DNA from: DATAES01 sp036493595
GTDB taxonomy: Bacteria; Actinomycetota; Acidimicrobiia; Acidimicrobiales; JACDCH01
Direction: 5' to 3'
Assembly (NCBI GenBank): GCA_036493595.1
Contig: DASXPN010000102.1
Location: forward strand, 1-42,303
Length of the DNA: 42,303 bases
Shown: in pieces, positions 1-8,867 of the stretch
How the letters are laid out: each line of letters begins with the position of its first letter
How positions within the stretch are numbered: the stretch's first letter is position 1
Program-made: the position numbers and the translations under genes
The notes under the pieces: model-generated
Told to the model about the DNA's origin: nothing
Database searches by the model: none
The model's input: the letters and a program-made list of their open reading frames with translations, nothing else

Positions 1-358
1 CGTCGCCGGTCGCGTGTCGCAGAAGATGGCGCCGGTCCTCCGCCAGATCTACGACCAGATGATGGAACCCAAGTGGGTCATCTCGATGGGCGTGTGCGCA
101 TCGAGCGGCGGCATGTTCCAGAACTACGCCATCGTGCAAGGTGTCGATCAGGTCGTGCCCGTCGACGTGTACGCACCGGGCTGCCCGCCGGGCCCGGAGA
201 CGCTGATGCACGCCATCCTCACGCTGTACGGCCTCATCGATCGCGGCGAGCTCACTCGTCGCCGCGCAGAGTCCGGCGGCGGCGCCGGCGTGCAGGTCGG
301 TCAGATCGACGGCCAGACCGCAGGCAGCTCGCCGGTCATCATCGGGCAGAGGTCCTGA
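1..358 (+). CDS. nuoB: NADH-quinone oxidoreductase subunit B, operon 1 (5' end outside window)
   Basis: This is the 3' part of NuoB, the connecting-module subunit that carries the terminal cluster N2 and passes electrons to quinone. The reading frame is open from the first base, and the visible protein starts VAGRVSQKMAPVLRQIYDQM, which matches the middle of NuoB. Two of the four N2 cysteines are visible: one in MGVCASSGGMF and one in the PGCPPGPE motif. The adjacent CC pair would lie upstream of the window. The C-terminus carries a Gly-rich tail of about 30 residues. It ends 4 bases before nuoC, so it is part of the same operon. A second, complete NuoB is encoded at 16737-17237. Confidence 0.95.
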   Translation, partial: VAGRVSQKMAPVLRQIYDQMMEPKWVISMGVCASSGGMFQNYAIVQGVDQVVPVDVYAPGCPPGPETLMHAILTLYGLIDRGELTRRRAESGGGAGVQVGQIDGQTAGSSPVIIGQRS

Positions 359-362
359 CCGG

Positions 363-917
363 ATGACCGACGAGGCGGGGGCCGACCAAACCGAGAGCGC
401 CGATCAGGACGCACAGGGCGAGGCGAGCGCGGAGGCTGAGCAGCCGTACGGCTGGCCGATGTCGGAGTCGCGAGGCCAAACGATCGTGCACGTGCCGCGT
501 GAGCACCTGGCCGAGTTCGTGATGGAGCTGCGCGACGAGCACGGCTTCAACATGTGCATCGACGTGACCGCCGTCGACTACCTCGCGTACGAAGCGCCGC
601 GGCGGTTGCCGCCGGAGGTCGAGCCCGAGCGTTTCGAGCTGGTCGTCAACCTGCTGGCGATGCGCGAGGGCACTCGGTTGCGCGTGCGTACCCAGGTGCC
701 GAGCGATGACCCCGTCGTGCCGTCGCTGTTCGACGTGCACCCGGGGACAGAAGCGATGGAGCGAGAGGTGTTCGACATGTTCGGCATTCGCTTCGACGGG
801 CACCCCGACTTGTCGCGCATCTTGATGCCGGAGGACTGGATCGGTCATCCGCTGCGCAAGGATTACGCGATCGGACGCATCCCCGTGCAGTTCAAGGGAG
901 TCGAGAACGCGCGATGA
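363..917 (+). CDS. nuoC: NADH-quinone oxidoreductase subunit C, operon 1
   Basis: NuoC (184 aa) is the 30-kDa-type subunit of the peripheral arm that packs against NuoD near the quinone site. The family signature is at residues 137-170: EREVFDMFGIRFDGHPDLSR, then a GHPLRKD loop. The first 25 residues are acidic and of low complexity. The ATG lies 4 bases after the nuoB stop, and the last four bases (ATGA) overlap the nuoD start, implying translational coupling. The length is short but normal for stand-alone NuoC. The paralogue in operon 2 is longer (242 aa) and clearly divergent, so this is not a recent duplication. Confidence 0.95.
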   Translation: MTDEAGADQTESADQDAQGEASAEAEQPYGWPMSESRGQTIVHVPREHLAEFVMELRDEHGFNMCIDVTAVDYLAYEAPRRLPPEVEPERFELVVNLLAMREGTRLRVRTQVPSDDPVVPSLFDVHPGTEAMEREVFDMFGIRFDGHPDLSRILMPEDWIGHPLRKDYAIGRIPVQFKGVENAR

Positions 918-2233
918 ACATCGCCGCCGACACGTTCGAAGGTAGCCAGGAGCTGCAGCCTCGCAAGGGCAGCAAGGCGGACGAGCTGCTGCGCGAGATC
1001 GGTTCAGTGCTGCGCATGTCGGAGGCCGAAGCCGCCGAGCTCAGCGACTCGGAGCCGCCGGCCGACGAGACGATGATCATCAACATGGGTCCGCAGCACC
1101 CATCGACGCACGGCGTGTTGCGATTGATGCTCGAGCTCGACGGCGAGAATGTGCTGCGCACGAAGCCGATCATCGGTTACCTCCACACCGGCATGGAGAA
1201 GACGGGAGAGGATCTCACCTACCTCCAAGGTCCCACCAACGTCACGCGTATGGACTACGCGTCGCCGTTGCACAACGAGCTCGTGTTCAGCATGGCGACC
1301 GAGCAGCTCCTCGGCATCGAGGAGGACATCCCGCCGCGGGCGCAGTGGATCCGCATGTTGATGACGGAGCTCAACCGCATCTCTTCGCACGTGCTGTTCC
1401 TCGCCACCAATGGCATGGACATCGGCGCTGTCGGCATGATGCTCTACGGCTGGCGCGAACGCGAAGAGGTCCTGCGGTTCTTCGAGAAGGTCACCGGCCT
1501 TCGGATGAACCACAACTACATCCGCCCCGGCGGGGTGGCGGCGGACCTTCCCGACGGTTGGCGCGACGACGTGCTGAGGCTGCTCGACACGCTGCCCGAA
1601 CGGTTGCACGAGTTCGATCTGCTGATGACCGGACAGCCGATCTGGCGCGAGCGCCTGCAAGGGGTCGGCGTCATCACGCCAAGAGAGGCGATCGCGCTCG
1701 GCGCGACCGGACCTCTGCTGCGCTCGACCGGTGTGCCGTGGGACCTGCGGCGCGAGGTCCCGTACCTCTACTTCGATCAGGTCGACTTCGACGTCGTCGT
1801 CGGGACGTACGGCGACTGCTTCGACCGTTACGCCATCCGACTGAACGAGATCCGCGAGTCCATCCGGATCGTGCACCAGATCATCGAGAAGCTGCCCGAA
1901 GGGGACTACCGGATCCAGGACAAGAAGGTGACGCCGCCCCCGCGGGCGCGCATCGACGAATCGATGGAAGCGCTCATCCATCACTTCAAGATCTTCACCG
2001 AAGGCTTCAAGGTGCCGGAGGGCGAGGTGTATGTCGCCATCGAGTCGCCGCGAGGTGAGCTCGGTTGCTACATGGTGAGCGATGGTTCGTCGCATCCGTA
2101 CCGGTTGCACATCCGAGGCCCGAGCTTCGTGAACCTCCAGGCGTTGCCCCACATGATGCGCGGGGGCTTCCTCGCCGACGGTGTGGCCGTGATCTCGTCT
2201 GTCGATCCGATCATGGGCGAGGTCGATCGCTGA
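914..2233 (+). CDS. nuoD: NADH-quinone oxidoreductase subunit D, operon 1 (HTG type)
   Basis: NuoD (439 aa) forms most of the quinone-reduction chamber together with NuoB and NuoH. The quinone-site motif GPQHPSTHG is at residues 59-67, and its His66 corresponds to the quinone-headgroup His of the family. Tyr115 (in TRMDYASP) corresponds to the headgroup-binding Tyr (Tyr108 of the bovine 49-kDa subunit). Residues 91-96 read HTGMEK: Thr92 stands where mitochondrial NDUFS2 has the Arg methylated by NDUFAF7. The SDGSSHPYR block and the C-terminal GEVDR are intact. A non-conserved acidic extension of about 50 residues precedes the core. It overlaps nuoC by ATGA and nuoE by TGATG. All core residues expected for a standard enzyme are present. 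Confidence 0.97.
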   Translation: MNIAADTFEGSQELQPRKGSKADELLREIGSVLRMSEAEAAELSDSEPPADETMIINMGPQHPSTHGVLRLMLELDGENVLRTKPIIGYLHTGMEKTGEDLTYLQGPTNVTRMDYASPLHNELVFSMATEQLLGIEEDIPPRAQWIRMLMTELNRISSHVLFLATNGMDIGAVGMMLYGWREREEVLRFFEKVTGLRMNHNYIRPGGVAADLPDGWRDDVLRLLDTLPERLHEFDLLMTGQPIWRERLQGVGVITPREAIALGATGPLLRSTGVPWDLRREVPYLYFDQVDFDVVVGTYGDCFDRYAIRLNEIRESIRIVHQIIEKLPEGDYRIQDKKVTPPPRARIDESMEALIHHFKIFTEGFKVPEGEVYVAIESPRGELGCYMVSDGSSHPYRLHIRGPSFVNLQALPHMMRGGFLADGVAVISSVDPIMGEVDR

Positions 2234-2856
2234 TGCCGCAGTTCAACGCCGACAACGAGTCACTCGCGCACGAGATCATCTCCCGCTACCCGGTCGCGCG
2301 CTCTGCGCTGATCCCGCTGTGCCACCTCGCGCAGGAACAGGACGGCTACTTGACCGATGACGCGATGCAGCACATCGGTGAGTTGCTCGGCATCGAAGCC
2401 GCGGAAGTGCTGGGCACCGCCAGCTTCTACGAGATGTTCAAGCGGCATCCGGTGGGGACGTACGTGATCAACGTGTGCACGTCGATCTCGTGCTTCCTCG
2501 ACGGTGGCGACGAGTTGCTCGAGCATGCCGAGGAGCGTTTGGGCATCAAGGAAGGTGGCACGACCGAGGATGGCACGTTCTCGCTCGAGGGCTACGAGTG
2601 CATTGCCGCCTGTACCGAAGCGCCCTGTCTCCAGGTCAACTACCGCTACTTCCATCGCATCACCCACGACGAGCTCGATGCGTTGATCGACGACCTCGGG
2701 GCCGGGCGCCGCGACGACATCCCGCGCCATGGGACGTTGCAACGGACGCGCCAGCACATCGATCCTGATCGAGCCGCTGGTGTCGTGACCCCCGACGGCG
2801 GTGGCCAGCCGGTTTGGCTCCGCGATCATGCGGCATTAGAAGAGGCGCCGTCATGA
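2233..2856 (+). CDS. nuoE: NADH-quinone oxidoreductase subunit E
   Basis: NuoE (207 aa) is the thioredoxin-like 24-kDa-type subunit of the NADH-input module and carries the [2Fe-2S] cluster N1a. The four expected cysteines are visible as C-x4-C (VCTSISC) and C-x3-C (ECIAAC). The N-terminal helical part (residues 1-70) is typical. The open frame extends upstream into nuoD, but the ATG at 2233 overlaps the nuoD stop (TGATG) and gives a normal NuoE N-terminus, so that start was chosen. The tail beyond residue 165 is polar and not conserved. There is no NuoE gene in operon 2. Confidence 0.95.
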   Translation: MPQFNADNESLAHEIISRYPVARSALIPLCHLAQEQDGYLTDDAMQHIGELLGIEAAEVLGTASFYEMFKRHPVGTYVINVCTSISCFLDGGDELLEHAEERLGIKEGGTTEDGTFSLEGYECIAACTEAPCLQVNYRYFHRITHDELDALIDDLGAGRRDDIPRHGTLQRTRQHIDPDRAAGVVTPDGGGQPVWLRDHAALEEAPS

Positions 2857-4202
2857 TCAGCGACGCCAGGCCGATCATCACGACCAGGTTCGGCTACGAC
2901 GACAGCCACACGCTCGAGCGCTACCTCGCCACGGGCGGGTACGACGGTCTGCGCGCCGCGCTGCGCAAGCCGCCACAACAGGTCGTCGACGACGTGAAGT
3001 CGGCGAGCCTGCTCGGCCGCGGCGGTGCGGGCTTTCCCGCCGGAGTGAAGTGGGGCTTCCCGCCCGCGGGTGTGTGGCCGCGCTACCTGGTCGTGAACGG
3101 TGACGAGTCGGAGCCGGGCACCTACAAGGACCGCATGCTCATGGAGCGCGATCCGCACCAGCTCATCGAGGGCATCCTCATCGCCTGTTACGCGGTCGGG
3201 CTCGGTCAGGCCTTCCTCTATGTGCGGGGCGAGATGGCGCTCGCGCAAGAGCGCATCGCGCAGGCACTGAACGACGCATACGCGGCGGGTTATGTCGGTC
3301 GCAACATCTTGGGCACCGACTTCTCAGTCGACATCGTTCTCACGTGGGGCGCCGGCGCCTACATCGTGGGCGAAGAGACCGGTCTGATCGAAAGCCTCGA
3401 AGGCAATCGCGGCATGCCGCGTCTGAAGCCGCCGTTCTTTCCCGCCGCCATCGGGCTGTACCAGAAGCCCACGATCGTCAACAACGTCGAGACGCTGTCG
3501 AACCTCCCGTGGATCTCGAGCAATGGCGGCGAGGCATTCGCGGCGCTCGGCGCGGAGACGAGCAAGGGCATGCGCATGTTCGCCGTGTCCGGTCACGTCA
3601 ACAAGCCCGGCGTCTACGAGGTGGAGTTCGGCGTCACCACGTTTCGCGATCTGATCGAGGCGCCCATCTACTGCGGCGGCGTCCGCAACGGGAAGCGTTT
3701 GAAGGCGTTCATCCCGGGCGGCGCGTCCGCACCGTGGTTCTTCGAGGAGCATCTCGATCTCCCGCTCGAAGCCGGTGCCGTCGGCAAGGCCGGCTCGATG
3801 CTCGGTTCGGGCGCCATTGTCGTGATGGACGAGGACACCGACGTGGTGAGGGCCTGCCACCGCATCGTGCGGTTCTTCGCCAAGGAATCGTGCGGCAAGT
3901 GCACGCCCTGCCGCGAAGGCACCTCGTGGCTCGAGAAGATCCTCGCCCGCATCATCGACGGCGCTGGTCGCCCCGAGGACGTCGACATGCTCCTCGACAT
4001 CTGCGACAACATCAGCCCCGGCATCAACTGGCCCCCGCGGCAGACGACCATCTGCCCGCTCGGGCCTTCGGTCGTGTCGCCCATCGCCAGCGCGGTGAGC
4101 CGGTTCCGCCACGAGTTCGAGGCCTACGTCGGCGGACCGGTCGAGACCTCCGTCAAGATGACCGGCGCGGCCTACCGCGCGCCCGAGAGCGCCAATGCCT
4201 GA
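2853..4202 (+). CDS. nuoF: NADH-quinone oxidoreductase subunit F (NADH/FMN subunit)
   Basis: NuoF (449 aa) binds NADH and FMN and starts electron transfer through cluster N3. The Gly-rich nucleotide loop GRGGAGFPAG is at residues 55-64, and NGDESEPGTYKD and GAGAYIVGEETGLIESLEG follow. In that last motif the usual Cys of GAYICGEE is Val. The N3 cysteines are 347, 350 and 353 (CGKCTPC) plus 401 (TTICPLG). The spacing of 48 between the third and fourth is a few residues longer than in E. coli or Thermus, because of an insertion around SPGINWPPRQ. The ATG at 2853 overlaps the nuoE stop; a longer open frame upstream gives non-family sequence. It is the only NADH-binding subunit in the window. Confidence 0.96.
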   Translation: MISDARPIITTRFGYDDSHTLERYLATGGYDGLRAALRKPPQQVVDDVKSASLLGRGGAGFPAGVKWGFPPAGVWPRYLVVNGDESEPGTYKDRMLMERDPHQLIEGILIACYAVGLGQAFLYVRGEMALAQERIAQALNDAYAAGYVGRNILGTDFSVDIVLTWGAGAYIVGEETGLIESLEGNRGMPRLKPPFFPAAIGLYQKPTIVNNVETLSNLPWISSNGGEAFAALGAETSKGMRMFAVSGHVNKPGVYEVEFGVTTFRDLIEAPIYCGGVRNGKRLKAFIPGGASAPWFFEEHLDLPLEAGAVGKAGSMLGSGAIVVMDEDTDVVRACHRIVRFFAKESCGKCTPCREGTSWLEKILARIIDGAGRPEDVDMLLDICDNISPGINWPPRQTTICPLGPSVVSPIASAVSRFRHEFEAYVGGPVETSVKMTGAAYRAPESANA

Positions 4203-6924
4203 ACTCTCGGTCTCGCTCGCTCACGAGCCTGCTCAGGAGACGGTCGAGCTGACCATCAACGGACGCGCCGTCAGTGCGCCGAAGGGACAGCTCGTCATCG
4301 AGGCCGCGGAGAAGCACGGCGTGTTCATCCCACGCTTCTGTTACCACCCGCGCATGAACCCGGTCGGCATGTGTCGTATGTGCATCGTCGACATCGACAC
4401 CGGTCGCGGGCCGACGCTGCAACCGGCGTGCATGATCGAAGTCGCGCCGGACATGAAGGTCGACACCGAGTCGCCGGCGACCCGGAAGTCACAAGACGGC
4501 GTGCTCGAGTTCTTGTTGATCAACCATCCGCTCGATTGCCCCGTGTGCGACAAGGGCGGCGAGTGCCCGCTGCAGGACAACGCGTACGCGTACGGTCCGG
4601 GCGAGTCGCGGTTCGTCGAGGAGAAGCGCCACTTCGAGAAGCCGGTGGCGATCAGCAACCTCGTCCACCTGGACCGCGAGCGTTGCATCCTCTGTGACCG
4701 TTGCACCCGGTTCGCCAACGAGGTCGCCGGCGATCCGCTGATCTCGTTCATCAACCGCGGCAGCCAGACCGAGGTGAACACCTTCCCCGACCATCCGTTC
4801 GCGTCGTACTTCAGCGGCAACACCGTGCAGATCTGTCCAGTGGGCGCGCTGCTGGCTCGGCCGTTCCGGTTCAAGGCCCGTCCGTGGGACCTCGACAAGG
4901 TGGAGTCGACGTGCACGTCGTGTGCGGTCGGGTGCCGCGTGACGATCGAGGTGAGCCGCAACCATGTTCTGCGCTACCAAGGCGTCGACGTCGACCCGGT
5001 CAACTGGGGTTGGCTGTGCGACAAGGGTCGCTTCGACTTCGAGGCGATCGAGTCGGATGAGCGCCTCAGTGAGCCGCTGATCCGCAAACAGGGTGATTCC
5101 GATCCTGACGGTGAGCTCATCGCCGCCACGTGGTCCGAAGCCCTCACCACCGCAGCCGACGCCATCGGGCGAGCCGATGCAAAGTCCGTGGGCGTCGTCG
5201 GTGGCGCCCGCCTGACGAACGAGGCCGCGTACGCGTGGGCCAAGCTCGCCAAGGGCGTGATCGGCACCGACAACGTGGACGCGCAGTTGGGCGACGGACT
5301 TCCCGGCGAAGTTGCGGTCGGCTTGCCGGCGGCGACCATCGACGACGTCTGCGCCGAAGGCTCGATCGTCATCGTCGCAACGGGTGACTTGAAGGAGGAG
5401 CTGCCCGTGCTCTTCCTTCGCCTGCGCGACGCGGTCATCAACCGCAACGTGAAGGTCGTCGAGCTGACGACCACGACGACTTCACTGTCGTCGCTCGCGA
5501 CGATGTCGCTGCGTCATCGCCCGGGCGAGGTGCACCTCGCGATGGCTGCGCTCGTCGGGTTCGGCCGCGACGTGGGGAACATCAGCGCCATCCTCGACGG
5601 TGATGTGCTCGCGGCGCGCCGCTTGGTGGCGGACTCGGCCGTCAACGCCATCATCGGCCGGCCGTCGGTCGCCGAGTCCGCGGATGCTGCCGTCGAGGCT
5701 GCGGCGGTGCTGCTGGAGGCGAAGCCGGACGCGCGGTTCGTGGTGTCACTGCGCCGGGCCAACGTCCGCGGCGCGCTCGACCTCGGTCTCGCACCCGGTC
5801 TACTCCCCGGGCGCGTGGCCCTCGATGCCGGACGCGAATGGTTCGCCGCACGCTGGCCGAAGGTTCCGTCCGAGCGCGGGCTCGACACCGCCGGCATCTT
5901 GAACGCGGCGGCCGATGGGCGCATCGACGTGCTCGTACTGCTCGGCGCCGATCCGCTGAACGACTTCCCCGATCGAGCGCTGGCCGAACGCGCACTTGCA
6001 GGTGCACGCACGGTCGTCGCCGTCGACACATTCGTGAACGAGTCGGTGAGCAAGGCCGACGTCGTGCTCGCGGCAGCCGGCTATGCCGAAGTCAGCGGCA
6101 CCACGACGAACATCGAAGGTCGAGTGAGCCGGCTGCGCCAGAAGGTCACCCCGCCGGGCACGTCGCGTCCCGATTGGATGCTGGCGGCCGAGCTCGCGTA
6201 CCGCCTGGGTATCGATCTCGAGCTCGAGTCGGTCGAGGGCATCTGGCGCGAGATCGAAGCGGTGTCGGCCGTGCACGCGGGCATCACCGAGGAGTTGCTC
6301 GAGTCGCCCGCGGGCGACGACGGCGTGCTCGTGCCGCTCCGCCCCGAGGTGGCCGCCGCCGCGGAGGGCACGCACGTGCAGATCACCGGCGTCGACGGCA
6401 CGCAGCCTGCGAGCGAAGAGCTCTCGAGCGCGCAGGAACAGGAAGCCTCGGGAAGCGAGCCCTCCGGCGAGGAGACCCCCGAAGAAGCCGCGGCCGATGC
6501 GGCGGAAGAAGGCGCGGCGCGCCAAGCGGAAGCAGAAGCCGACGACGCGCGGCCGGCGACCGTGGCATTCGCACGCAACGCGCCATACCAGTCGCCCGTG
6601 GTCGACTCGTACTCGCTGCGCCTCGCGACGACCCGCAAGCTGTTCGACGACGGCACGCTGGTACAGCACTCACCGTCTCTGGCCGGCATCGCCGCGGTCA
6701 GCCACTTGGTCGCCAACTCCTACGACCTCAACCGTCTCGGCGTCGCCGAGGGCGACGTGGTCAAGGTGACCTCGCCGCAAGGGTCAGCCACGTTCGAGGC
6801 GCACTCCAGCGATGTCGTCCCGCGAGGAACCGCGGCGCTGGTCGTGAATCAGAGGGGCGGGGATCCGAGTCCGCTCATCGACGTCACCACCGCGGTGACC
6901 GAGATCCGGGTGGAGAGCGTGTAG
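4195..6924 (+). CDS. nuoG: NADH-quinone oxidoreductase subunit G
   Basis: NuoG (909 aa) is the large Fe-S subunit that wires NuoF to the quinone module. Domain order: a [2Fe-2S] ferredoxin domain (Cys49, 60, 63, 79); the His-ligated cluster motif H-x3-C-x2-C-x5-C (His111, Cys115, 118, 124); a [4Fe-4S] site (CILCDRC and CPVGALL); the extra N7 motif C-x2-C-x3-C-x27-C (Cys240, 243, 247, 275); then a molybdopterin-oxidoreductase-like domain without visible catalytic residues. Residues about 735-787 form an acidic, Glu/Ala-rich insertion before the C-terminal beta-barrel domain. It overlaps nuoF by 8 bases, and nuoH starts inside its stop (TAGTG). N7 is kept only in some bacterial NuoG proteins. 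Confidence 0.96.
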   Translation: MPELSVSLAHEPAQETVELTINGRAVSAPKGQLVIEAAEKHGVFIPRFCYHPRMNPVGMCRMCIVDIDTGRGPTLQPACMIEVAPDMKVDTESPATRKSQDGVLEFLLINHPLDCPVCDKGGECPLQDNAYAYGPGESRFVEEKRHFEKPVAISNLVHLDRERCILCDRCTRFANEVAGDPLISFINRGSQTEVNTFPDHPFASYFSGNTVQICPVGALLARPFRFKARPWDLDKVESTCTSCAVGCRVTIEVSRNHVLRYQGVDVDPVNWGWLCDKGRFDFEAIESDERLSEPLIRKQGDSDPDGELIAATWSEALTTAADAIGRADAKSVGVVGGARLTNEAAYAWAKLAKGVIGTDNVDAQLGDGLPGEVAVGLPAATIDDVCAEGSIVIVATGDLKEELPVLFLRLRDAVINRNVKVVELTTTTTSLSSLATMSLRHRPGEVHLAMAALVGFGRDVGNISAILDGDVLAARRLVADSAVNAIIGRPSVAESADAAVEAAAVLLEAKPDARFVVSLRRANVRGALDLGLAPGLLPGRVALDAGREWFAARWPKVPSERGLDTAGILNAAADGRIDVLVLLGADPLNDFPDRALAERALAGARTVVAVDTFVNESVSKADVVLAAAGYAEVSGTTTNIEGRVSRLRQKVTPPGTSRPDWMLAAELAYRLGIDLELESVEGIWREIEAVSAVHAGITEELLESPAGDDGVLVPLRPEVAAAAEGTHVQITGVDGTQPASEELSSAQEQEASGSEPSGEETPEEAAADAAEEGAARQAEAEADDARPATVAFARNAPYQSPVVDSYSLRLATTRKLFDDGTLVQHSPSLAGIAAVSHLVANSYDLNRLGVAEGDVVKVTSPQGSATFEAHSSDVVPRGTAALVVNQRGGDPSPLIDVTTAVTEIRVESV

Positions 6925-8123
6925 TGGATCCTCTCTTCATCTCCGGCCTGTCGATCAGCGTCGTCATCGTCGTTCTCATCAAGGTCGTCGTCGTCTTCGT
7001 GTTCTTGTTGATCGCGACGATGTTGATGGTCTGGTTCGAGCGCAAGGTCATCGGCGACATGCAGAACCGCATCGGCCCGAACCGGGCCGGCCCGTGGGGG
7101 ATCCTGCAAACGCTCGCCGACGGCATCAAACTGTTCTTCAAGGAGCCGCTCATCCCGGACCGCGCCGACAGCCGCATCTTCCGGCTGGCGCCCTATCTGT
7201 CGTTCGTGCCCGCGTTCCTTGTGTTCTCGATCGTTCCCGTCGGCGGCGTCTTCCGCGACGGACACGACGGCACGGTGTCGATCCTCGGCCACGAAACGTT
7301 CCTTCAGCTCGCCGATCCGCCGGTCGGCGTCCTCGTCGCGCTGGCGATGTCGTCGATTGCGGTGTATGGCGTGATGCTCGCCGGTTGGTCGTCGGGTTCG
7401 AAATATCCACTACTCGGTGCGGTGCGCGCGTCAGCGCAGATGGTGAGCTACGAAGCCGCGCTCGGCCTGTCGGTCGTGAGCGTCGTGTTGTTGAGCGGCA
7501 GCTTGCGCACGCACCAGATCGTGGCCGAGCAATCGCAAAGCATCTGGCACTGGACGATCATCGCCGCCGGCGTCGTCCCGTTCGTGATCTTCTTGATGGC
7601 GGGCACGGCCGAGATCGAGCGACCACCATTCGATCTGCTCGAGGCGGAACAAGAGCTCGTGGCCGGCTTCAACACCGAGTACTCCGGCATCCGCTTCGCC
7701 CTCTTCTACCTCGCGTCGTTCATGAACACGATCACGACGTCCGCGATCATCGTGACGTTGTTCCTCGGCGGACCGGACGGTCCCGCGCCGGTCGGCCCCG
7801 CGTTGATCTGGTCGCTGTTCTGGTTCTTCGCCAAGCTGACCGTCTTCTTGTTCGTCTTCGTCTGGTTCCGTGCCACGCTGCCGCGATTCCGCTACGACCA
7901 GCTCATGGATCTCGGCTGGAAGGTCCTCATCCCGATCAGCCTCGGTTGGTTGCTCGTCGTCGCGGCTATCCGCGTCGCCAACGATCGCTCGTACACGTTC
8001 GTGCAGATCCTGCTCGTGGCGCTGGCCGGCGCGGTGGTACTCGCGATCGCAGGGCTGCTGCTGAGCGCGGCGATGCGCACTGCGCAACGGCGGCGCGAGC
8101 TCGAAGCGGTGAAAGGGGCGTAG
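6924..8123 (+). CDS. nuoH: NADH-quinone oxidoreductase subunit H, operon 1
   Basis: NuoH (399 aa) is the membrane subunit that forms the quinone tunnel entrance and links the peripheral arm to the proton pumps. The first membrane helix (residues 10-36) is followed by the signature WFERKVIGDMQNRIGPNR, then GPWGILQTLADGIKLFFKE. The acidic loop IERPPFDLLEAEQELVAG is canonical. Eight or so membrane segments can be seen. The start is a GTG at 6924 sharing a base with the nuoG stop; the upstream open frame is an out-of-frame shadow of nuoG. Compare operon 2, where the GPNR loop is altered. Confidence 0.95.
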   Translation: MDPLFISGLSISVVIVVLIKVVVVFVFLLIATMLMVWFERKVIGDMQNRIGPNRAGPWGILQTLADGIKLFFKEPLIPDRADSRIFRLAPYLSFVPAFLVFSIVPVGGVFRDGHDGTVSILGHETFLQLADPPVGVLVALAMSSIAVYGVMLAGWSSGSKYPLLGAVRASAQMVSYEAALGLSVVSVVLLSGSLRTHQIVAEQSQSIWHWTIIAAGVVPFVIFLMAGTAEIERPPFDLLEAEQELVAGFNTEYSGIRFALFYLASFMNTITTSAIIVTLFLGGPDGPAPVGPALIWSLFWFFAKLTVFLFVFVWFRATLPRFRYDQLMDLGWKVLIPISLGWLLVVAAIRVANDRSYTFVQILLVALAGAVVLAIAGLLLSAAMRTAQRRRELEAVKGA

Positions 8124-8867
8124 ATGGGTTACCTCGAGGGTTTTGGCGTCACCTTCCGCAAGCTCTTTCACGGCAGTGAAGACGGCCGTGTGGTCACGGT
8201 CGAGTACCCGAAGAAGAAGCGTCCGAAGGCGATCCGGTTCCACGGCCGCCATGTCCTCAACCGCTACGAGGACGGCATGGAGAAGTGCATCGGATGCGAG
8301 TTGTGCGCGGGCGTGTGCCCGGCGCGCTGTATCTACGTGCGCGGCAAGGACAATCCCGTCGACGATCCGGTGAGCCCCGGTGAGCGCTACGGCTTCATCT
8401 ACGAGATCAACTACCTGCGCTGCATCCACTGCGACCTGTGCGTCGAGGCGTGCCCGACCGAGGCGATCACCGAGTCGAAGCTCTTCGAGTTCTCTTTCAC
8501 CAATCGCCACGACGCCATCTACACGCGCAACGAGCTCCTGGTGGACGACGACGGCAAGCCCAAGCGGCTTCCGTGGGAGGACTGGCGCGAGGGCGAGGAC
8601 GAGCACACCTCCGCGTGGATGCGGGCGACGGCACCCGCCGGATCGGCGCAATACGAGGATCGCGTCGCGTGGGCGGGCGAGCTCGGCTACGGCGTCCGGC
8701 CGCCGGAGCACGGCCAGCGTCTGGCGGAGGATCTGCTCGTGGCCACCGACGCGGCGCAGGCCGACGATCCCGAAGAGCAGGTCCGCCAGGGGGTCGAAGC
8801 GCAGACGCACGGAGACATCCATCCGCATGGGCATCCGCAGGGCGGCGACAGCGGGCCGCACTCGTGA
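8124..8867 (+). CDS. nuoI: NADH-quinone oxidoreductase subunit I, operon 1, with His-rich tail
   Basis: NuoI (247 aa) is the ferredoxin-like subunit holding clusters N6a and N6b, which lead to N2 in NuoB. Both C-x2-C-x2-C-x3-C motifs are intact: Cys55/58/61/65 and Cys100/103/106/110, with additional Cys69. The ATG directly follows the nuoH stop. The protein is about 60 residues longer than many NuoI; the extra C-terminus is acidic and ends in a His-rich stretch (residues 228-247, six His). The tail could bind metal or be disordered; nothing in the sequence decides this. The nuoJ GTG start overlaps its stop. Confidence 0.95.
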   Translation: MGYLEGFGVTFRKLFHGSEDGRVVTVEYPKKKRPKAIRFHGRHVLNRYEDGMEKCIGCELCAGVCPARCIYVRGKDNPVDDPVSPGERYGFIYEINYLRCIHCDLCVEACPTEAITESKLFEFSFTNRHDAIYTRNELLVDDDGKPKRLPWEDWREGEDEHTSAWMRATAPAGSAQYEDRVAWAGELGYGVRPPEHGQRLAEDLLVATDAAQADDPEEQVRQGVEAQTHGDIHPHGHPQGGDSGPHS

